From contig NZ_JACIDJ010000005.1 of assembly GCF_014196305.1 (NCBI RefSeq), positions 186,001 through 250,000 on the forward strand: a stretch of 64,000 nucleotides of DNA. Reading direction: 5' to 3'. Shown here piece after piece: positions 33,082-41,700 of the stretch (position 1 is the first letter of the stretch; each line of letters opens with the position of its first letter). Origin of the DNA: Roseococcus suduntuyensis (GTDB lineage Bacteria > Pseudomonadota > Alphaproteobacteria > Acetobacterales > Acetobacteraceae). The notes under the pieces are model-generated. The model had not been told where the DNA came from, made no database searches, and was given only the letters and a program-made list of their open reading frames with translations. The translations under genes were made by a program, and so were the position numbers.

Positions 33082-33689
33082 CAGCCGAGGCCCTTCAGGC
33101 GCCGCGCGGCGCCGATCACGTAGGCGATGCCGGAGGCCAGCGTCGTGGCCGCGACCAGCCAGATCAGCGCTTCAAGCGCCACCGGCATCGGGGGGCCGAA
33201 GCCCGCGGTGAACAGCGCCAGCGCCGCGAGGCCGATCTGCAGCGCGGTGTTCACCTTGGAGACCAGGATAGGCTGTATCACGGGCCGTTGCCCCACCATC
33301 CAGAGCAGCAGCAGCCCGCCCACGATCAGCACGTCGCGGAACACCACCAGGATGGCCAGCCAGTCGGGCAGCACCTGGATGGCGGCCAGCGTCACATAGA
33401 CCGAGACCAGCAGCGCCTTGTCCGCCATGGGGTCGAGCAGCGCGCCGATCTGCGAACGCGCGTTCAGCACCCGCGCGAGCCAGCCATCCAGCGCATCCGA
33501 CAGCCCCGCCGCCACGAAAACGAGGAAGGCGAGGTCGAGCCGTTTCTGCAGGATCAGCCAGATGGTGGCCGGCACGGCCAGCAGCCGCACGAAGGTGATG
33601 ATGTTGGGAAGCGTCAGCAGGTCATGCGTGGGGCCCGGCGCGGGCGCGCCGGGTGGGGTCGAGCCGGGGTCAGGCTCACCTGCCGCCAA
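33081..33689 (-). CDS. CDP-alcohol phosphatidyltransferase
   Basis: This is a membrane enzyme that joins a CDP-linked lipid to an alcohol. It has 202 residues. The catalytic motif is complete: D68-G69-x2-A72-R73-x8-G82-x3-D86-x3-D90, with an extra D65. Several membrane segments follow. The N-terminal PNIITFVRLLAVPATIWLI resembles PgsA (phosphatidylglycerophosphate synthase), but another paralog such as a cardiolipin synthase-type enzyme is possible. The first 25 residues are Pro/Gly-rich. It overlaps the upstream DUF2066-like gene by 14 bases. Confidence 0.9.
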   Translation of the reverse strand: MAAGEPDPGSTPPGAPAPGPTHDLLTLPNIITFVRLLAVPATIWLILQKRLDLAFLVFVAAGLSDALDGWLARVLNARSQIGALLDPMADKALLVSVYVTLAAIQVLPDWLAILVVFRDVLIVGGLLLLWMVGQRPVIQPILVSKVNTALQIGLAALALFTAGFGPPMPVALEALIWLVAATTLASGIAYVIGAARRLKGLG

Positions 33690-34392
33690 GGCCCACCTGC
33701 CAGACCGGCCCGCCGCTGTCCACGAAGAGGCCCATGGCCGAGAGGCTGGAAGCGGCCTCGACGGGCAGGCTGCGCAGCCCGAGGCGCACCCTCGCCGTGT
33801 CCATGTTCATGGCCAGCACCTCGACACTGACCACGCTGCCCGACTGCATCATGCGCCGCCGCAGTTCGAGCCAGGCGGGCAGGGAGCCCAGCACCGCCTC
33901 GGCCTCGATGGTGGAGGTCGCCGCCATCGGAATGTTGAGGGCGAGGCCGCCGGTGCCAGGCGCGGGGCCTCCCGCCATGCCGCCGCCCACGGACCTGCCC
34001 AGCGCCGCGCTGACGGCACCTGGCGAGAACTGCACCGTCACGCGCCCGATATAGCGGGTGGCGGTGGTGCGCTCCTCCTCGATGATGATCGCGGCCACCA
34101 TGGAGTCCAGCTGGGAGGCCGGGGGCGCCGAGCGCGATTCGCCCAGCGCTTCGGCCATGCGCTGGAAGGCGATGCGCGCGGCGGAGGCCTGCGCCAGCTC
34201 CCGCGCCGCCACCGCATTGGCCGCCGTGGCCTCGGCCGGCACGCCGCGTTGCACCAGGGGGTTGTCCTGCGCCGCCAGGGGGAGGCAAAAGACGCCCGTG
34301 AGCATGAGGCCGAGCAGGCCGCGCCGCAGCGCTGCCCTCATCCGGGCGGGCATGGTCGCGGCCCGCGCGATCGTCCTGTATCCTGCATCCAA
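33676..34392 (-). CDS. DUF2066-like putative secreted protein (probable TTG start)
   Basis: The function is unknown. There is a signal peptide (RAALRRGLLGLMLTGVFCLPLAAQ) and then a region resembling DUF2066: EATAANAVAARELAQASAARIAFQRM, then EERTTATRYIGRVTVQFSP. The position between purM and perM/hda is the usual place of DUF2066 genes in other Proteobacteria. A TTG at 34392 has AGGAGG at 34402-34407 with 9-base spacing and gives 238 residues. An ATG at 34353, with a weaker site, gives 225 residues and a more compact signal peptide. Frames extending further upstream to 34488 cross the purM promoter region and are rejected. Confidence 0.7.
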   Translation of the reverse strand: MDAGYRTIARAATMPARMRAALRRGLLGLMLTGVFCLPLAAQDNPLVQRGVPAEATAANAVAARELAQASAARIAFQRMAEALGESRSAPPASQLDSMVAAIIIEEERTTATRYIGRVTVQFSPGAVSAALGRSVGGGMAGGPAPGTGGLALNIPMAATSTIEAEAVLGSLPAWLELRRRMMQSGSVVSVEVLAMNMDTARVRLGLRSLPVEAASSLSAMGLFVDSGGPVWQVGLGGR

Positions 34393-34453
34393 GGCGGCTG
34401 TCCTCCTGACCGGGGTGCATCGCACCGTTTGACTTAGCCCATCGGAGGCGACC

Positions 34454-35536
34454 CTGAACAGTTCGCACGACAAAGACCCGACCCCCAATGGGCTGACCTA
34501 TGCGCAGGCCGGCGTGGATATCGAAGCCGGCGACGCGCTGGTGGAACGCATCAAACCCCTCGCGCGTTCCACGGATCGTGCAGGAACCATGGGTGGCCTG
34601 GGCGGCTTCGGCGCCCTGTTCGACCTGAAGGCCGCGGGCTTCACCGACCCCGTGCTGGTCAGCGCCACCGATGGGGTGGGCACCAAGCTGCGCCTGGCCA
34701 TCGAGGCGGGGCGGCATGGCGAGGTGGGGGTGGACCTCGTCGCCATGTGCGTGAACGACCTGGTGGTGCAGGGCGCGGAGCCGCTGTTCTTTCTGGATTA
34801 TTTTGCCACCGGCAAGCTGGAGGTGGCGCACGCGGCCGAGGTGGTCGCGGGCATCGCCGAGGGCTGCCGCCAGGCCGGCTGTGCCCTGGTGGGCGGCGAG
34901 ACGGCCGAGATGCCGGGCATGTATCACGGCGGCGACTATGACCTGGCCGGCTTCGCCGTCGGTGCCGCCGAGCGCGGCGCGCTGCTGCCGCGCGAGGTGG
35001 GCCCGGGCGATGTGCTGGTTGGCCTGTTGAGCTCGGGCGTGCATTCCAACGGCTTCTCCCTGGTGCGGCGCATCCTGGAGGCGAGCGGCGCGCGGCTGGA
35101 CGCCGAGGCGCCCTTCGCCCCCGGCAAGACCCTGGCCGAGGCGCTGCTGGCCCCCACCCGCATCTATGTGAAGCCGCTGCTGGCGCTGCACCGGGCGGGG
35201 ATGCTCAAGGCCGCCGCCCACATCACGGGCGGGGGCCTGCCGGGCAACCTGCCCCGCGTGCTGCCCGAGGGCGTGCGGGCCGTGGTGGATGCCGGCGCCT
35301 GGACGCCGCCGCCCGTCTTCCCCTGGCTGGCCCGCGCCGGCGGCGTGGCCGAGGCCGAGATGCTGCGCGTCTTCAATTGCGGCCTCGGCATGGTGGTCGT
35401 GGTCGCGGCCGAGCATGCTGAAGCGGCCGTGGCGCAGCTCAACGCCGCGGGCGAGACGGCCCAGCGCATCGGCACCATCGAGGCCGGCGGCGGCGAGGAG
35501 GCCGAGGTGGTGATGCGGGGCCGCCTGTTTCCATGA
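34454..35536 (+). CDS. purM: Phosphoribosylformylglycinamidine cyclo-ligase (probable CTG start)
   Basis: PurM makes aminoimidazole ribotide from FGAM and ATP in purine synthesis. The conserved body is complete: [52 protein letters not shown] and [13 protein letters not shown]. The first ATG/GTG/TTG in frame is a GTG at 34514, but that would remove the conserved TYAQAG segment before GVDI. The frame is open back to 34433. A CTG at 34454, with GGAGG at 34444-34448 five bases upstream, gives [20 protein letters not shown] and 360 residues. I prefer this start; the gene itself is certain. Confidence 0.93.
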   Translation: MNSSHDKDPTPNGLTYAQAGVDIEAGDALVERIKPLARSTDRAGTMGGLGGFGALFDLKAAGFTDPVLVSATDGVGTKLRLAIEAGRHGEVGVDLVAMCVNDLVVQGAEPLFFLDYFATGKLEVAHAAEVVAGIAEGCRQAGCALVGGETAEMPGMYHGGDYDLAGFAVGAAERGALLPREVGPGDVLVGLLSSGVHSNGFSLVRRILEASGARLDAEAPFAPGKTLAEALLAPTRIYVKPLLALHRAGMLKAAAHITGGGLPGNLPRVLPEGVRAVVDAGAWTPPPVFPWLARAGGVAEAEMLRVFNCGLGMVVVVAAEHAEAAVAQLNAAGETAQRIGTIEAGGGEEAEVVMRGRLFP

Positions 35537-36228
35537 CGCGGCCCAAGGGCGAGGGGCCCAGGGTCGCGGTCCTGATTTCGGGCCGCGGGTCGAACATGGC
35601 GGCGCTGCTGGAGGCGGCGGCCGCGCCTGATTATCCGGCCGAGATCGCCCTCGTCCTGTCCAACCGCGCCGATGCGGCCGGCCTGGCCCATGCGGCCGGG
35701 CGCGGCGTGCCCACCGCCGTCGTCGAAAGCCGCGGCCGGCCGCGCGAGGCCTTCGAGGCCGCCCTCCAGGCCGAACTGGCCGCCCATGACATCGAGCTGG
35801 TCGCGCTGGCGGGCTTCATGCGGGTGCTGACCGAAGGCTTCGTCCGCGCCTGGGAGGGGCGGATGGTGAACATCCATCCCTCGCTGCTGCCGTCCTTTCC
35901 GGGACTGGACACCCATGCGCGCGCGCTCGCCGCGGGCGTGCGGCTGCATGGGTGCACCGTTCACCTGGTGACGCCCGGGGTGGATGAGGGGCCCATTATC
36001 GCCCAGGCCGCCGTGCCGGTGCTGCCCGAGGATACCGAAGCGGAACTGGCCGCCCGGGTCCTGGCCGAGGAACATCGGCTCTACCCGGCGGCGCTGGCCT
36101 GGCTGGCCTCAGGACGGGTGCGGCTGGAGGAAGGGCGCGTGGTGGGAACGCTGCCGGCCGCGACGGGCGCCTTGATCAACCCCTTGCCCGGATACGCGCC
36201 GCTTCCTACACATCGCGCCAAGGATTGA
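35533..36228 (+). CDS. purN: Phosphoribosylglycinamide formyltransferase
   Basis: PurN transfers a formyl group from formyl-tetrahydrofolate to GAR, earlier in the same pathway as PurM. It has 231 residues. The substrate loop ISGRGSNM (15-22) and the catalytic N113, H115 ([14 protein letters not shown]) and D151 are present. A C-terminal tail of about 25 residues extends beyond the compact E. coli enzyme. The ATG overlaps the purM stop (ATGA), a common purMN arrangement. Confidence 0.97.
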   Translation: MTRPKGEGPRVAVLISGRGSNMAALLEAAAAPDYPAEIALVLSNRADAAGLAHAAGRGVPTAVVESRGRPREAFEAALQAELAAHDIELVALAGFMRVLTEGFVRAWEGRMVNIHPSLLPSFPGLDTHARALAAGVRLHGCTVHLVTPGVDEGPIIAQAAVPVLPEDTEAELAARVLAEEHRLYPAALAWLASGRVRLEEGRVVGTLPAATGALINPLPGYAPLPTHRAKD

Positions 36229-36241
36229 GGAGAGCCCTGAG

Positions 36242-36400
36242 ATGGCCCAGCAGCACCATGAGATCGAGTTCGTCGAAGTGAAGGCCGAGGACATCATGTC
36301 CGAGCGCCAGGGCCTCTATGACGCCTTCATGGCGTCCATCCCCTGGGCCGTGGGCGCGACCGTGGCGATCCTGGTGCTGATCTACCTGATCTGGGGCTGA
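36242..36400 (+). CDS. Small one-helix membrane protein, aa3-oxidase subunit IV-like
   Basis: This is a 52-residue protein: a hydrophilic, acidic N-terminal half with His and Gln residues, then one membrane helix (WAVGATVAILVLIYLIWG) at the C-terminus. The pattern (short charged head, SERQGLYDAFMASIPW, single helix) resembles the bacterial aa3 cytochrome oxidase subunit IV family (COX4_pro_2). GGAG-type sequence lies ahead of the ATG. No other oxidase genes are in the window, so the assignment rests on length and pattern only. Confidence 0.65.
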   Translation: MAQQHHEIEFVEVKAEDIMSERQGLYDAFMASIPWAVGATVAILVLIYLIWG

Positions 36401-36414
36401 GCCCCGAAGCGTAA

Positions 36415-36436
36415 GGGGGGCGGTCGCCCGCCCCCC
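36415..36436. terminator. Hairpin between convergent genes (possible bidirectional terminator)
   Basis: GGGGGGCGG (36415-36423) pairs with CCGCCCCCC (36428-36436) around TCGC. It sits in the 43-base gap between the converging small membrane-protein gene and ndk, where termination is needed in both directions. Neither side has a strong T-run, so efficiency is uncertain. Confidence 0.55.
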
Positions 36437-36443
36437 AACACAT

Positions 36444-36866
36444 TCAGCCGACGATTTCGCTGCCGGCGAAGAAGTAGGCGATCTCGATGGCCGCGTTCTC
36501 GGCGCTGTCGCTGCCATGGACGCTGTTGGCCTCGATGCTCTCGGCGAACATCTTGCGGATGGTGCCGGCGTCGGCGTTGGCCGGGTTGGTGGCGCCCATC
36601 AGCTCGCGGTTCTTGGCCACGGCGTTCTCGCCTTCCAGCACCTGCACGACGACGGGGCCCGAGGTCATGAAGGACACCAGCTCGCCATAGAAGGGGCGGG
36701 CGGCGTGGACTTCGTAGAACTTCTTGGCCTGCGTCTCCGTCATGTGGATGCGCTTCTGCGCCACGATGCGCAGGCCGTTCTCCTCGAACACGGCGTTGAT
36801 CTTGCCGGTGAGGTTCCGGCGCGTGGCGTCGGGCTTGAGGATGCTGAAGGTACGTTCAATGGCCAT
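36444..36866 (-). CDS. ndk: Nucleoside diphosphate kinase
   Basis: Ndk balances NTP pools by phosphate transfer through a histidine. It has 140 residues, the normal length, with [14 protein letters not shown] at the start and the active H117 in NSVHGSDS. A ribosome site (AGGA) precedes the ATG. Long frames that extend upstream cross the divergent ABC-F gene and are rejected. Confidence 0.98.
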   Translation of the reverse strand: MAIERTFSILKPDATRRNLTGKINAVFEENGLRIVAQKRIHMTETQAKKFYEVHAARPFYGELVSFMTSGPVVVQVLEGENAVAKNRELMGATNPANADAGTIRKMFAESIEANSVHGSDSAENAAIEIAYFFAGSEIVG

Positions 36867-36965
36867 GGGGTTATTCCTGCCGTTGGGATGTGGCGCTGGC
36901 CGGGCGGATAGGGGCAGGCCGCCCCGCGCGCAAGCCCTCAGCCCTTTATTCCCCGCGCGGACGCG

Positions 36966-36995
36966 CTGACGGCGGGGGGCACCCCGCGCTATAAC
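36966..36995 (+). promoter_or_regulatory. Predicted promoter giving a leaderless ABC-F mRNA
   Basis: CTGACG (36966-36971) and TATAAC (36990-36995) are separated by 18 bases. The ATG at 37003 is only 7 bases beyond the -10, so the transcript would start at or next to the A of the start codon. No ribosome site precedes the ATG, which agrees with a leaderless transcript. Confidence 0.55.
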
Positions 36996-37002
36996 CCCGC
37001 GC

Positions 37003-38871
37003 ATGACCGTCCTGACCCTCCGCGACCTGACCCTGCGCATGGCCGGCCGCCCGCTGCTGGAGGGCGCCTCGCTGCAGGTGGACACGGGCCGCAAGATCGG
37101 CCTGGTGGGCCGCAACGGCGCCGGAAAGTCCACCTTGATCCGCGCCATCCTGGGCGAGGTGGGGCTGGATGGCGGGGACATCCGCCTCGCCGCCCGCGCC
37201 CGCATGGGGCATGTGGCGCAGGAGGCGCCGGCGGGGTCCGAGAGCCTGCTGGACATCGTCCTCTCCGCCGACACCGAGCGCGCCGCCCTGCTGGCCGAAG
37301 CCGAGGCCGGCCCCGAACCCGCCCGCGCGGCGGAAATCCAGGAACGCCTCATCGCCATCCAGGCGGACAGCGCGCCGTCGCGCGCCGCCACCATCCTCGC
37401 GGGCCTCGGCTTCGACGCGGCGGCGCAGGCGCGGCCCTCCTCGGAATTCTCGGGCGGCTGGCGCATGCGCGTGAGCCTGGCGCGCGCCCTCTTCCTGGAG
37501 CCCGACCTGCTGCTGCTGGACGAGCCCACCAACCACCTGGACCTGGAGGCGGCGCTCTGGCTGGAGGGGTGGCTGCAGCGCTTCTCGGGGGCGGCCATCG
37601 TCATCAGCCATGACCGGGGCATGCTGGACCGCTGCGTGGATTCCATCGCGCACCTGGATCAGCGCAAGATCACCCTCTACCCCGGCAATTTCGAGAGCTT
37701 CGTGCGCATCCGCACCGAGCGCGCGGCCCAGCAGGCGGCGCAGAACGCCCGCATTACCGCGCAACGGGCGCATATGCAGGCCTTCGTAGACCGCTTCCGC
37801 GCCCAGGCCACCAAGGCGCGCCAGGCGCAATCCCGCCTCAAGGCGCTGGAACGCCTGCCGCCCATCGAGGCCATCGTGGAGGACAGCGAAACCCATTTCG
37901 CCTTCCCCGAGCCGGAGCAGCTTTCGCCGCCCATCCTCAGCGTGGCGCGCGGCGTGGTGGGCTATGGCGAGCGCGCGGTGCTGCGCGGCCTCGACATGCG
38001 CATTGACCAGGAGGACCGGATCGCCCTGCTGGGCGCGAACGGCAATGGCAAGTCCACGCTGGCCAAGCTGCTGGCCGGGCGGCTGGGCCTGATGGGCGGG
38101 GACATCCACCGCGACCGGCGCATCCGCGTGGGTTATTTCGCGCAGCACCAGGCCGATGAGCTGAACCCGGACGGCACGCCGCTGTCCCATATGCAGGAGG
38201 CCCTGCCGCGCGCCACCCCCGCGCAATGCCGGTCGCAACTCGCGCGCTTCGGGCTGGACGCGGATCGGGCGGAGACGCGTGTCACGGCCCTTTCGGGCGG
38301 CGAGAAGGCCCGGCTGCTGCTGGCGCTCACGACGCGCGAGGCGCCGCACATGCTCATCCTGGACGAGCCCACCAACCACCTCGACATCGACGCGCGCGAG
38401 GCGCTGGTGCGGGCCCTGGCCGACTACCAGGGCGCCGTGCTGCTTATCAGCCACGACCCGCATCTGGTGGAGCTGGTGGCGGACCGTCTCTGGCTGGTGG
38501 CCGATGGCGCCGTCACCCCCTTCGAGGGCGACCTGGACGATTACCGCGCGCATCTGGCGCAGCGCGCCCGCGGCGGCGCCAAGGCCAGCGAGGCGCCCCC
38601 CGTCCGCCGCGACGAACGCCGCGGCCGCGCCGAGCAGCGCCAGAACCTGGCCCCCCTGCGCCAGCGCCTGCGCGAGGTGGAGGCCGCCATGGAAAAGCTG
38701 AACGCCGAGGCGCGCGTGATTGACGATGCCTTGGCCGACCCGCGCCTCTATGACCGCAACAAGCCCGACCTGATCGCCCGCGCCACTGCCCGCCGCGCCG
38801 CCATCGCCAAGGAGGTGGCCGCGCTGGAGGAGGAGTGGCTGGAACTCAGCGAATCCCTGGAGGCAGCGTGA
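37003..38871 (+). CDS. ABC-F family ATP-binding cassette protein
   Basis: ABC-F proteins are soluble tandem ATPases that act on ribosomes. It has 622 residues. ATPase 1: Walker [10 protein letters not shown] (36-44), signature [14 protein letters not shown], Walker [14 protein letters not shown] linker rich in Arg, Gln and Ala ([20 protein letters not shown]) follows. ATPase 2: Walker [10 protein letters not shown] (344-352), signature [13 protein letters not shown], Walker [13 protein letters not shown]. The tail has a coiled coil ([18 protein letters not shown]). It resembles the YheS/Uup housekeeping types rather than a drug-specific resistance subgroup, but this is not decided. The next gene overlaps by 4 bases. 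Confidence 0.93.
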   Translation: MTVLTLRDLTLRMAGRPLLEGASLQVDTGRKIGLVGRNGAGKSTLIRAILGEVGLDGGDIRLAARARMGHVAQEAPAGSESLLDIVLSADTERAALLAEAEAGPEPARAAEIQERLIAIQADSAPSRAATILAGLGFDAAAQARPSSEFSGGWRMRVSLARALFLEPDLLLLDEPTNHLDLEAALWLEGWLQRFSGAAIVISHDRGMLDRCVDSIAHLDQRKITLYPGNFESFVRIRTERAAQQAAQNARITAQRAHMQAFVDRFRAQATKARQAQSRLKALERLPPIEAIVEDSETHFAFPEPEQLSPPILSVARGVVGYGERAVLRGLDMRIDQEDRIALLGANGNGKSTLAKLLAGRLGLMGGDIHRDRRIRVGYFAQHQADELNPDGTPLSHMQEALPRATPAQCRSQLARFGLDADRAETRVTALSGGEKARLLLALTTREAPHMLILDEPTNHLDIDAREALVRALADYQGAVLLISHDPHLVELVADRLWLVADGAVTPFEGDLDDYRAHLAQRARGGAKASEAPPVRRDERRGRAEQRQNLAPLRQRLREVEAAMEKLNAEARVIDDALADPRLYDRNKPDLIARATARRAAIAKEVAALEEEWLELSESLEAA

Positions 38872-39503
38872 ACCGCCAGGACAGCATCCGCGCCCGCATC
38901 AACCGCGACTGGGATGGTGCGCCCTATTACGCCCAGGCCGAGGCCTGGCTGGGCTTCTTCTGGTCACCCGAGAAGCCGGTGCTGAAATACTTCAAGCGGC
39001 TGGATCTCTCGCGCACCATCGAGCTGGCTTGCGGTCATGGCCGCCACGCCGCGCAATGCCTGGACCGCGTGGGCGAGATCACGCTGGTGGACGTGAACGA
39101 GAGCAACATCGCCCATTGCCGCCAGCGCTTCGCGGGCGATGCGCGCGTGCGCTACGTGGTCAACAACGGCCACGATTTGGCGGACTGCGACACGGGCGCC
39201 CACACCTCGCTCTACTGCTACGACGCCATGGTGCATTTCGAGCTGCTGGACGTCTTCGACTATATCCGCGAGATGCACCGCGTGCTGGTGCCGGGCGGCC
39301 TCGCCTTGCTGCACGTCTCGAACAACATGCAGAACCCGGGTGGCTTCTACCAGCAGAACGACCGCTGGCGGAATTTCGGCAGCGTGGACGTGGTGCGGCA
39401 TGTGGCCGACCGTCTGGACATGCCCTGCATCGCGCATGAAGTTTTCGACTGGGGGGGAACGCCGAAGGTGGATGGCCTCGTCCTGCTGGAGCGCCGACCA
39501 TGA
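38868..39503 (+). CDS. SAM-dependent methyltransferase (class I)
   Basis: This is a Rossmann-fold methyltransferase of 211 residues. Motif I is ELACGHGRHA (52-61), followed by an acidic VDVNESN at the end of strand 2, and YIREMHRVLVPGGLALLHV as motif III. The substrate is unknown. The GTG at 38868 overlaps the ABC-F stop (GTGA) and has GGAGG ahead of it, so this start is preferred over an ATG at 38835 within the upstream gene. Its own stop overlaps the next ATG. Coupling to the ABC-F gene is notable. Confidence 0.88.
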   Translation: MNRQDSIRARINRDWDGAPYYAQAEAWLGFFWSPEKPVLKYFKRLDLSRTIELACGHGRHAAQCLDRVGEITLVDVNESNIAHCRQRFAGDARVRYVVNNGHDLADCDTGAHTSLYCYDAMVHFELLDVFDYIREMHRVLVPGGLALLHVSNNMQNPGGFYQQNDRWRNFGSVDVVRHVADRLDMPCIAHEVFDWGGTPKVDGLVLLERRP

Positions 39504-40609
39504 GCCTTTCGCCCATCCCCCTGCCGCACGGCATCCAGAGCCGCATGGTGCCGCATGTGAACGGCCTGACCATGCATGTTCTGGAAGCGGGCCACGAGAC
39601 ACCGGGCCGCCCGCTGCTGCTGCTGCTGCACGGTTTTCCGGAGCTGGCCTATTCCTGGCGCCATGTGATGCGGCCGCTGGCGGCCTCGGGCTTCCATGTC
39701 GTGGCCCCCGACCTGCGCGGCTATGGCCGCACCACGGGGGCCGACACGCGCTATGACGGGGACCTCGCGCAGTTCCGCCAGATGAACCTGACGCGCGACG
39801 TGGTGGGGCTGGTCCACGCGCTGGGCCACAAGCGCGTGCATGCGGTGGTGGGACATGATTTCGGCTCGCCCGTGGCGGCGCACGCCACGCTGGTGCGCCC
39901 CGACATCTTCCCGGCCGTGGCATTGATGAGCGCGCCCTTCAGCGGCCCGCCCGCGCTGCGCGACGGCACGCCCCCGCCCGCGCAGGACATCGTGGCGGAA
40001 CTCGCGGCCATCGGGCGCAAGCACTACCACTGGTATTACTCGACGCCCGAGGCGGATACGGACATGACCGGCGCGCCGCAGGGCCTGCCCGCGTTCATTC
40101 GCGGCTACTACCACCACAAGAGCGCCGACTGGGCGGAGAACAGGCCCGTTCCCCTGACGGCCTGGAGTGCCGCGGAACTGGCGAAGCTGCCCACCTACTA
40201 TGTCATGAACCTGCACGAGGACATGGCGCAGACCGTGGCCCCCCACACCCCCCCGCAATACAGCCCCTGGCTGACCGAGGAGGATGTGGGCTTCTACGCC
40301 GGCGAATACGCCCGCACCGGCTTCCAGGGCGGGCTGAACTGGTATCGCATCCGCACCTCCAGGCGCTTCGACGCGGATATGGAGGCCTTCACCGGCCGGA
40401 CCATTGATGTTCCCAGCCTGTTCATCGCCGGCGCCTCGGACTGGGGCATCCACCAGTCGCCTGGCGCGCTGGCGCGGATGAACGGCACCGCCTGCACCGA
40501 CATGCGCGGCGTCCACCTGGTGGACGGCGCGGGCCACTGGGTGCAGCAGGAACAGCCCGAGGCCACGACGCGATTGCTGCTCGACTTCATCAACACCCTG
40601 CCGGGCTGA
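39500..40609 (+). CDS. Alpha/beta hydrolase, epoxide-hydrolase-like
   Basis: This is a soluble hydrolase of 369 residues. HGFPE (44-48) forms the oxyanion hole, the nucleophile is D120 in GHDFGS, and the catalytic histidine is H346 in GAGHW. An aspartate nucleophile points to epoxide hydrolase or haloacid-type chemistry rather than an esterase. A cap region lies around residues 150-270. The substrate is not known. The start overlaps the methyltransferase stop by 4 bases (ATGA). Confidence 0.88.
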   Translation: MSLSPIPLPHGIQSRMVPHVNGLTMHVLEAGHETPGRPLLLLLHGFPELAYSWRHVMRPLAASGFHVVAPDLRGYGRTTGADTRYDGDLAQFRQMNLTRDVVGLVHALGHKRVHAVVGHDFGSPVAAHATLVRPDIFPAVALMSAPFSGPPALRDGTPPPAQDIVAELAAIGRKHYHWYYSTPEADTDMTGAPQGLPAFIRGYYHHKSADWAENRPVPLTAWSAAELAKLPTYYVMNLHEDMAQTVAPHTPPQYSPWLTEEDVGFYAGEYARTGFQGGLNWYRIRTSRRFDADMEAFTGRTIDVPSLFIAGASDWGIHQSPGALARMNGTACTDMRGVHLVDGAGHWVQQEQPEATTRLLLDFINTLPG

Positions 40610-40639
40610 ACCCGGCCGCACCCCGAGGGAGGTTTTTCC

Positions 40640-41617
40640 ATGCTGACCCGTCGCGCCAGCCTTGGCGCCACCATGGCCGCCCTGGCGGCCGCCCCATTGG
40701 CCGCCCCGGGCGTCGCGCGCGCCCAGGGGGCGCCGCTGCGCCTCATCGTGCCCGCCCCGGCCGGCGGCTCCACCGACATCCTGGCCCGTGTGGTGGGCGA
40801 GCGCGCGGGGCAACTGCTCAACCAGCCCGTCGTGGTGGACAACCGAGGCGGCGCGGGCGGCATCATCGGCACCGAGGCGGCGGCCCGCGCCGCACCCGAT
40901 GGCAACACGCTGGTGCTGGGCCACAACCAGACCCATGCCTCCAACCAATGGATGGCGCCCAGCCTGCCCTATCACGTCGTGGAAAGCTTCGTGCCCGTCG
41001 CGCGGCTCGCCACCGTCCACCACGCCACCGTCGTGCCCGCCAATTCCCGCGCGCAGGACATGGCGGGGCTGGTGGCCATGGGGCGCAATGGCGGGCGGGT
41101 GAACTACGCCTCCTCCCAGGCGGGCAGTGCGAGCCACGTCATCGCCGAGACCTTCGTGCGCCGGATGCAGATGGAGGCGACGCATGTCCCCTATCGCGGC
41201 GGCGCGCCGGCGGCGACGGACACCATCGCCGGTGTGGTGGATTTCTTCGTCTCGACCTGGCCGCAGATCGTGACCTTCGTGCGCGACGGGCGGGTGCGGG
41301 CACTCTCGGTCGGCGCGCCCATGCGCCTGCCGGAATTCCCGAACATCCCCACCACCGAGGAAGCCGGCGTGCCCTTCATGGCGGTGGACGCCTGGTTCGG
41401 CCTCTTCGCGCCGCGCGGCACGGCGGAGGCGCGCGTGGCGCAACTGGGCGCCGCCTTCATCGCCGCCCTGGGCGAACCGGCGGTGGCCGAGCGCGCGGTC
41501 CGCGCCGGGCTGAACAGCGCCCCGCTGACGCCGCTGGAGTTCACCGCCTTCCACCAGAGCGAGGTGCAGCGCTGGCGCGAGATGGCCGAACTCACCGGCA
41601 TCCGCATGAGCAGCTGA
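40640..41617 (+). CDS. Bug/TTT-family solute-binding protein
   Basis: This is a periplasmic substrate-binding protein of the tripartite tricarboxylate transporter (Bug) type, 325 residues. The signal peptide has TRRASLG near the start, Tat-like, and a likely cleavage after ARA (about residue 28). The family pattern LRLIVPAPAGGSTDILARVV, VVVDNRGGAGGIIGTEAAARAAPDG and HVPYRGGAPA is plain. A good ribosome site (GAGGGAGG) precedes the ATG. No TctA or TctB membrane genes are nearby, so it is an orphan. The neighbouring oxoprolinase suggests a pyroglutamate-like or hydantoin-like ligand, but this is inference. Confidence 0.92.
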   Translation: MLTRRASLGATMAALAAAPLAAPGVARAQGAPLRLIVPAPAGGSTDILARVVGERAGQLLNQPVVVDNRGGAGGIIGTEAAARAAPDGNTLVLGHNQTHASNQWMAPSLPYHVVESFVPVARLATVHHATVVPANSRAQDMAGLVAMGRNGGRVNYASSQAGSASHVIAETFVRRMQMEATHVPYRGGAPAATDTIAGVVDFFVSTWPQIVTFVRDGRVRALSVGAPMRLPEFPNIPTTEEAGVPFMAVDAWFGLFAPRGTAEARVAQLGAAFIAALGEPAVAERAVRAGLNSAPLTPLEFTAFHQSEVQRWREMAELTGIRMSS

Positions 41618-41630
41618 ACCGGATGTGATC

Positions 41631-41657
41631 GCGGCGCGCTTCCCCCTTGCGCGCCGC
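41631..41657 (+). other. Hairpin between binding protein and oxoprolinase genes
   Basis: GCGGCGCGC (41631-41639) pairs with GCGCGCCGC (41649-41657) across a nine-base loop. No T-run follows. It may shift expression in favour of the upstream binding-protein gene by protecting its mRNA end, as is common for binding-protein operons. Role inferred. Confidence 0.5.
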
Positions 41658-41700
41658 GCCCGCTCGCTTCAAACCGGGCGGGCAGGCAGGGGGTTGGCGA

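Noticed and set aside
34429-34434. TTGACT ahead of purM as a -35 element.
   Set aside because: No acceptable -10 lies at 16-18 bases; the position would fall on the start region of purM.
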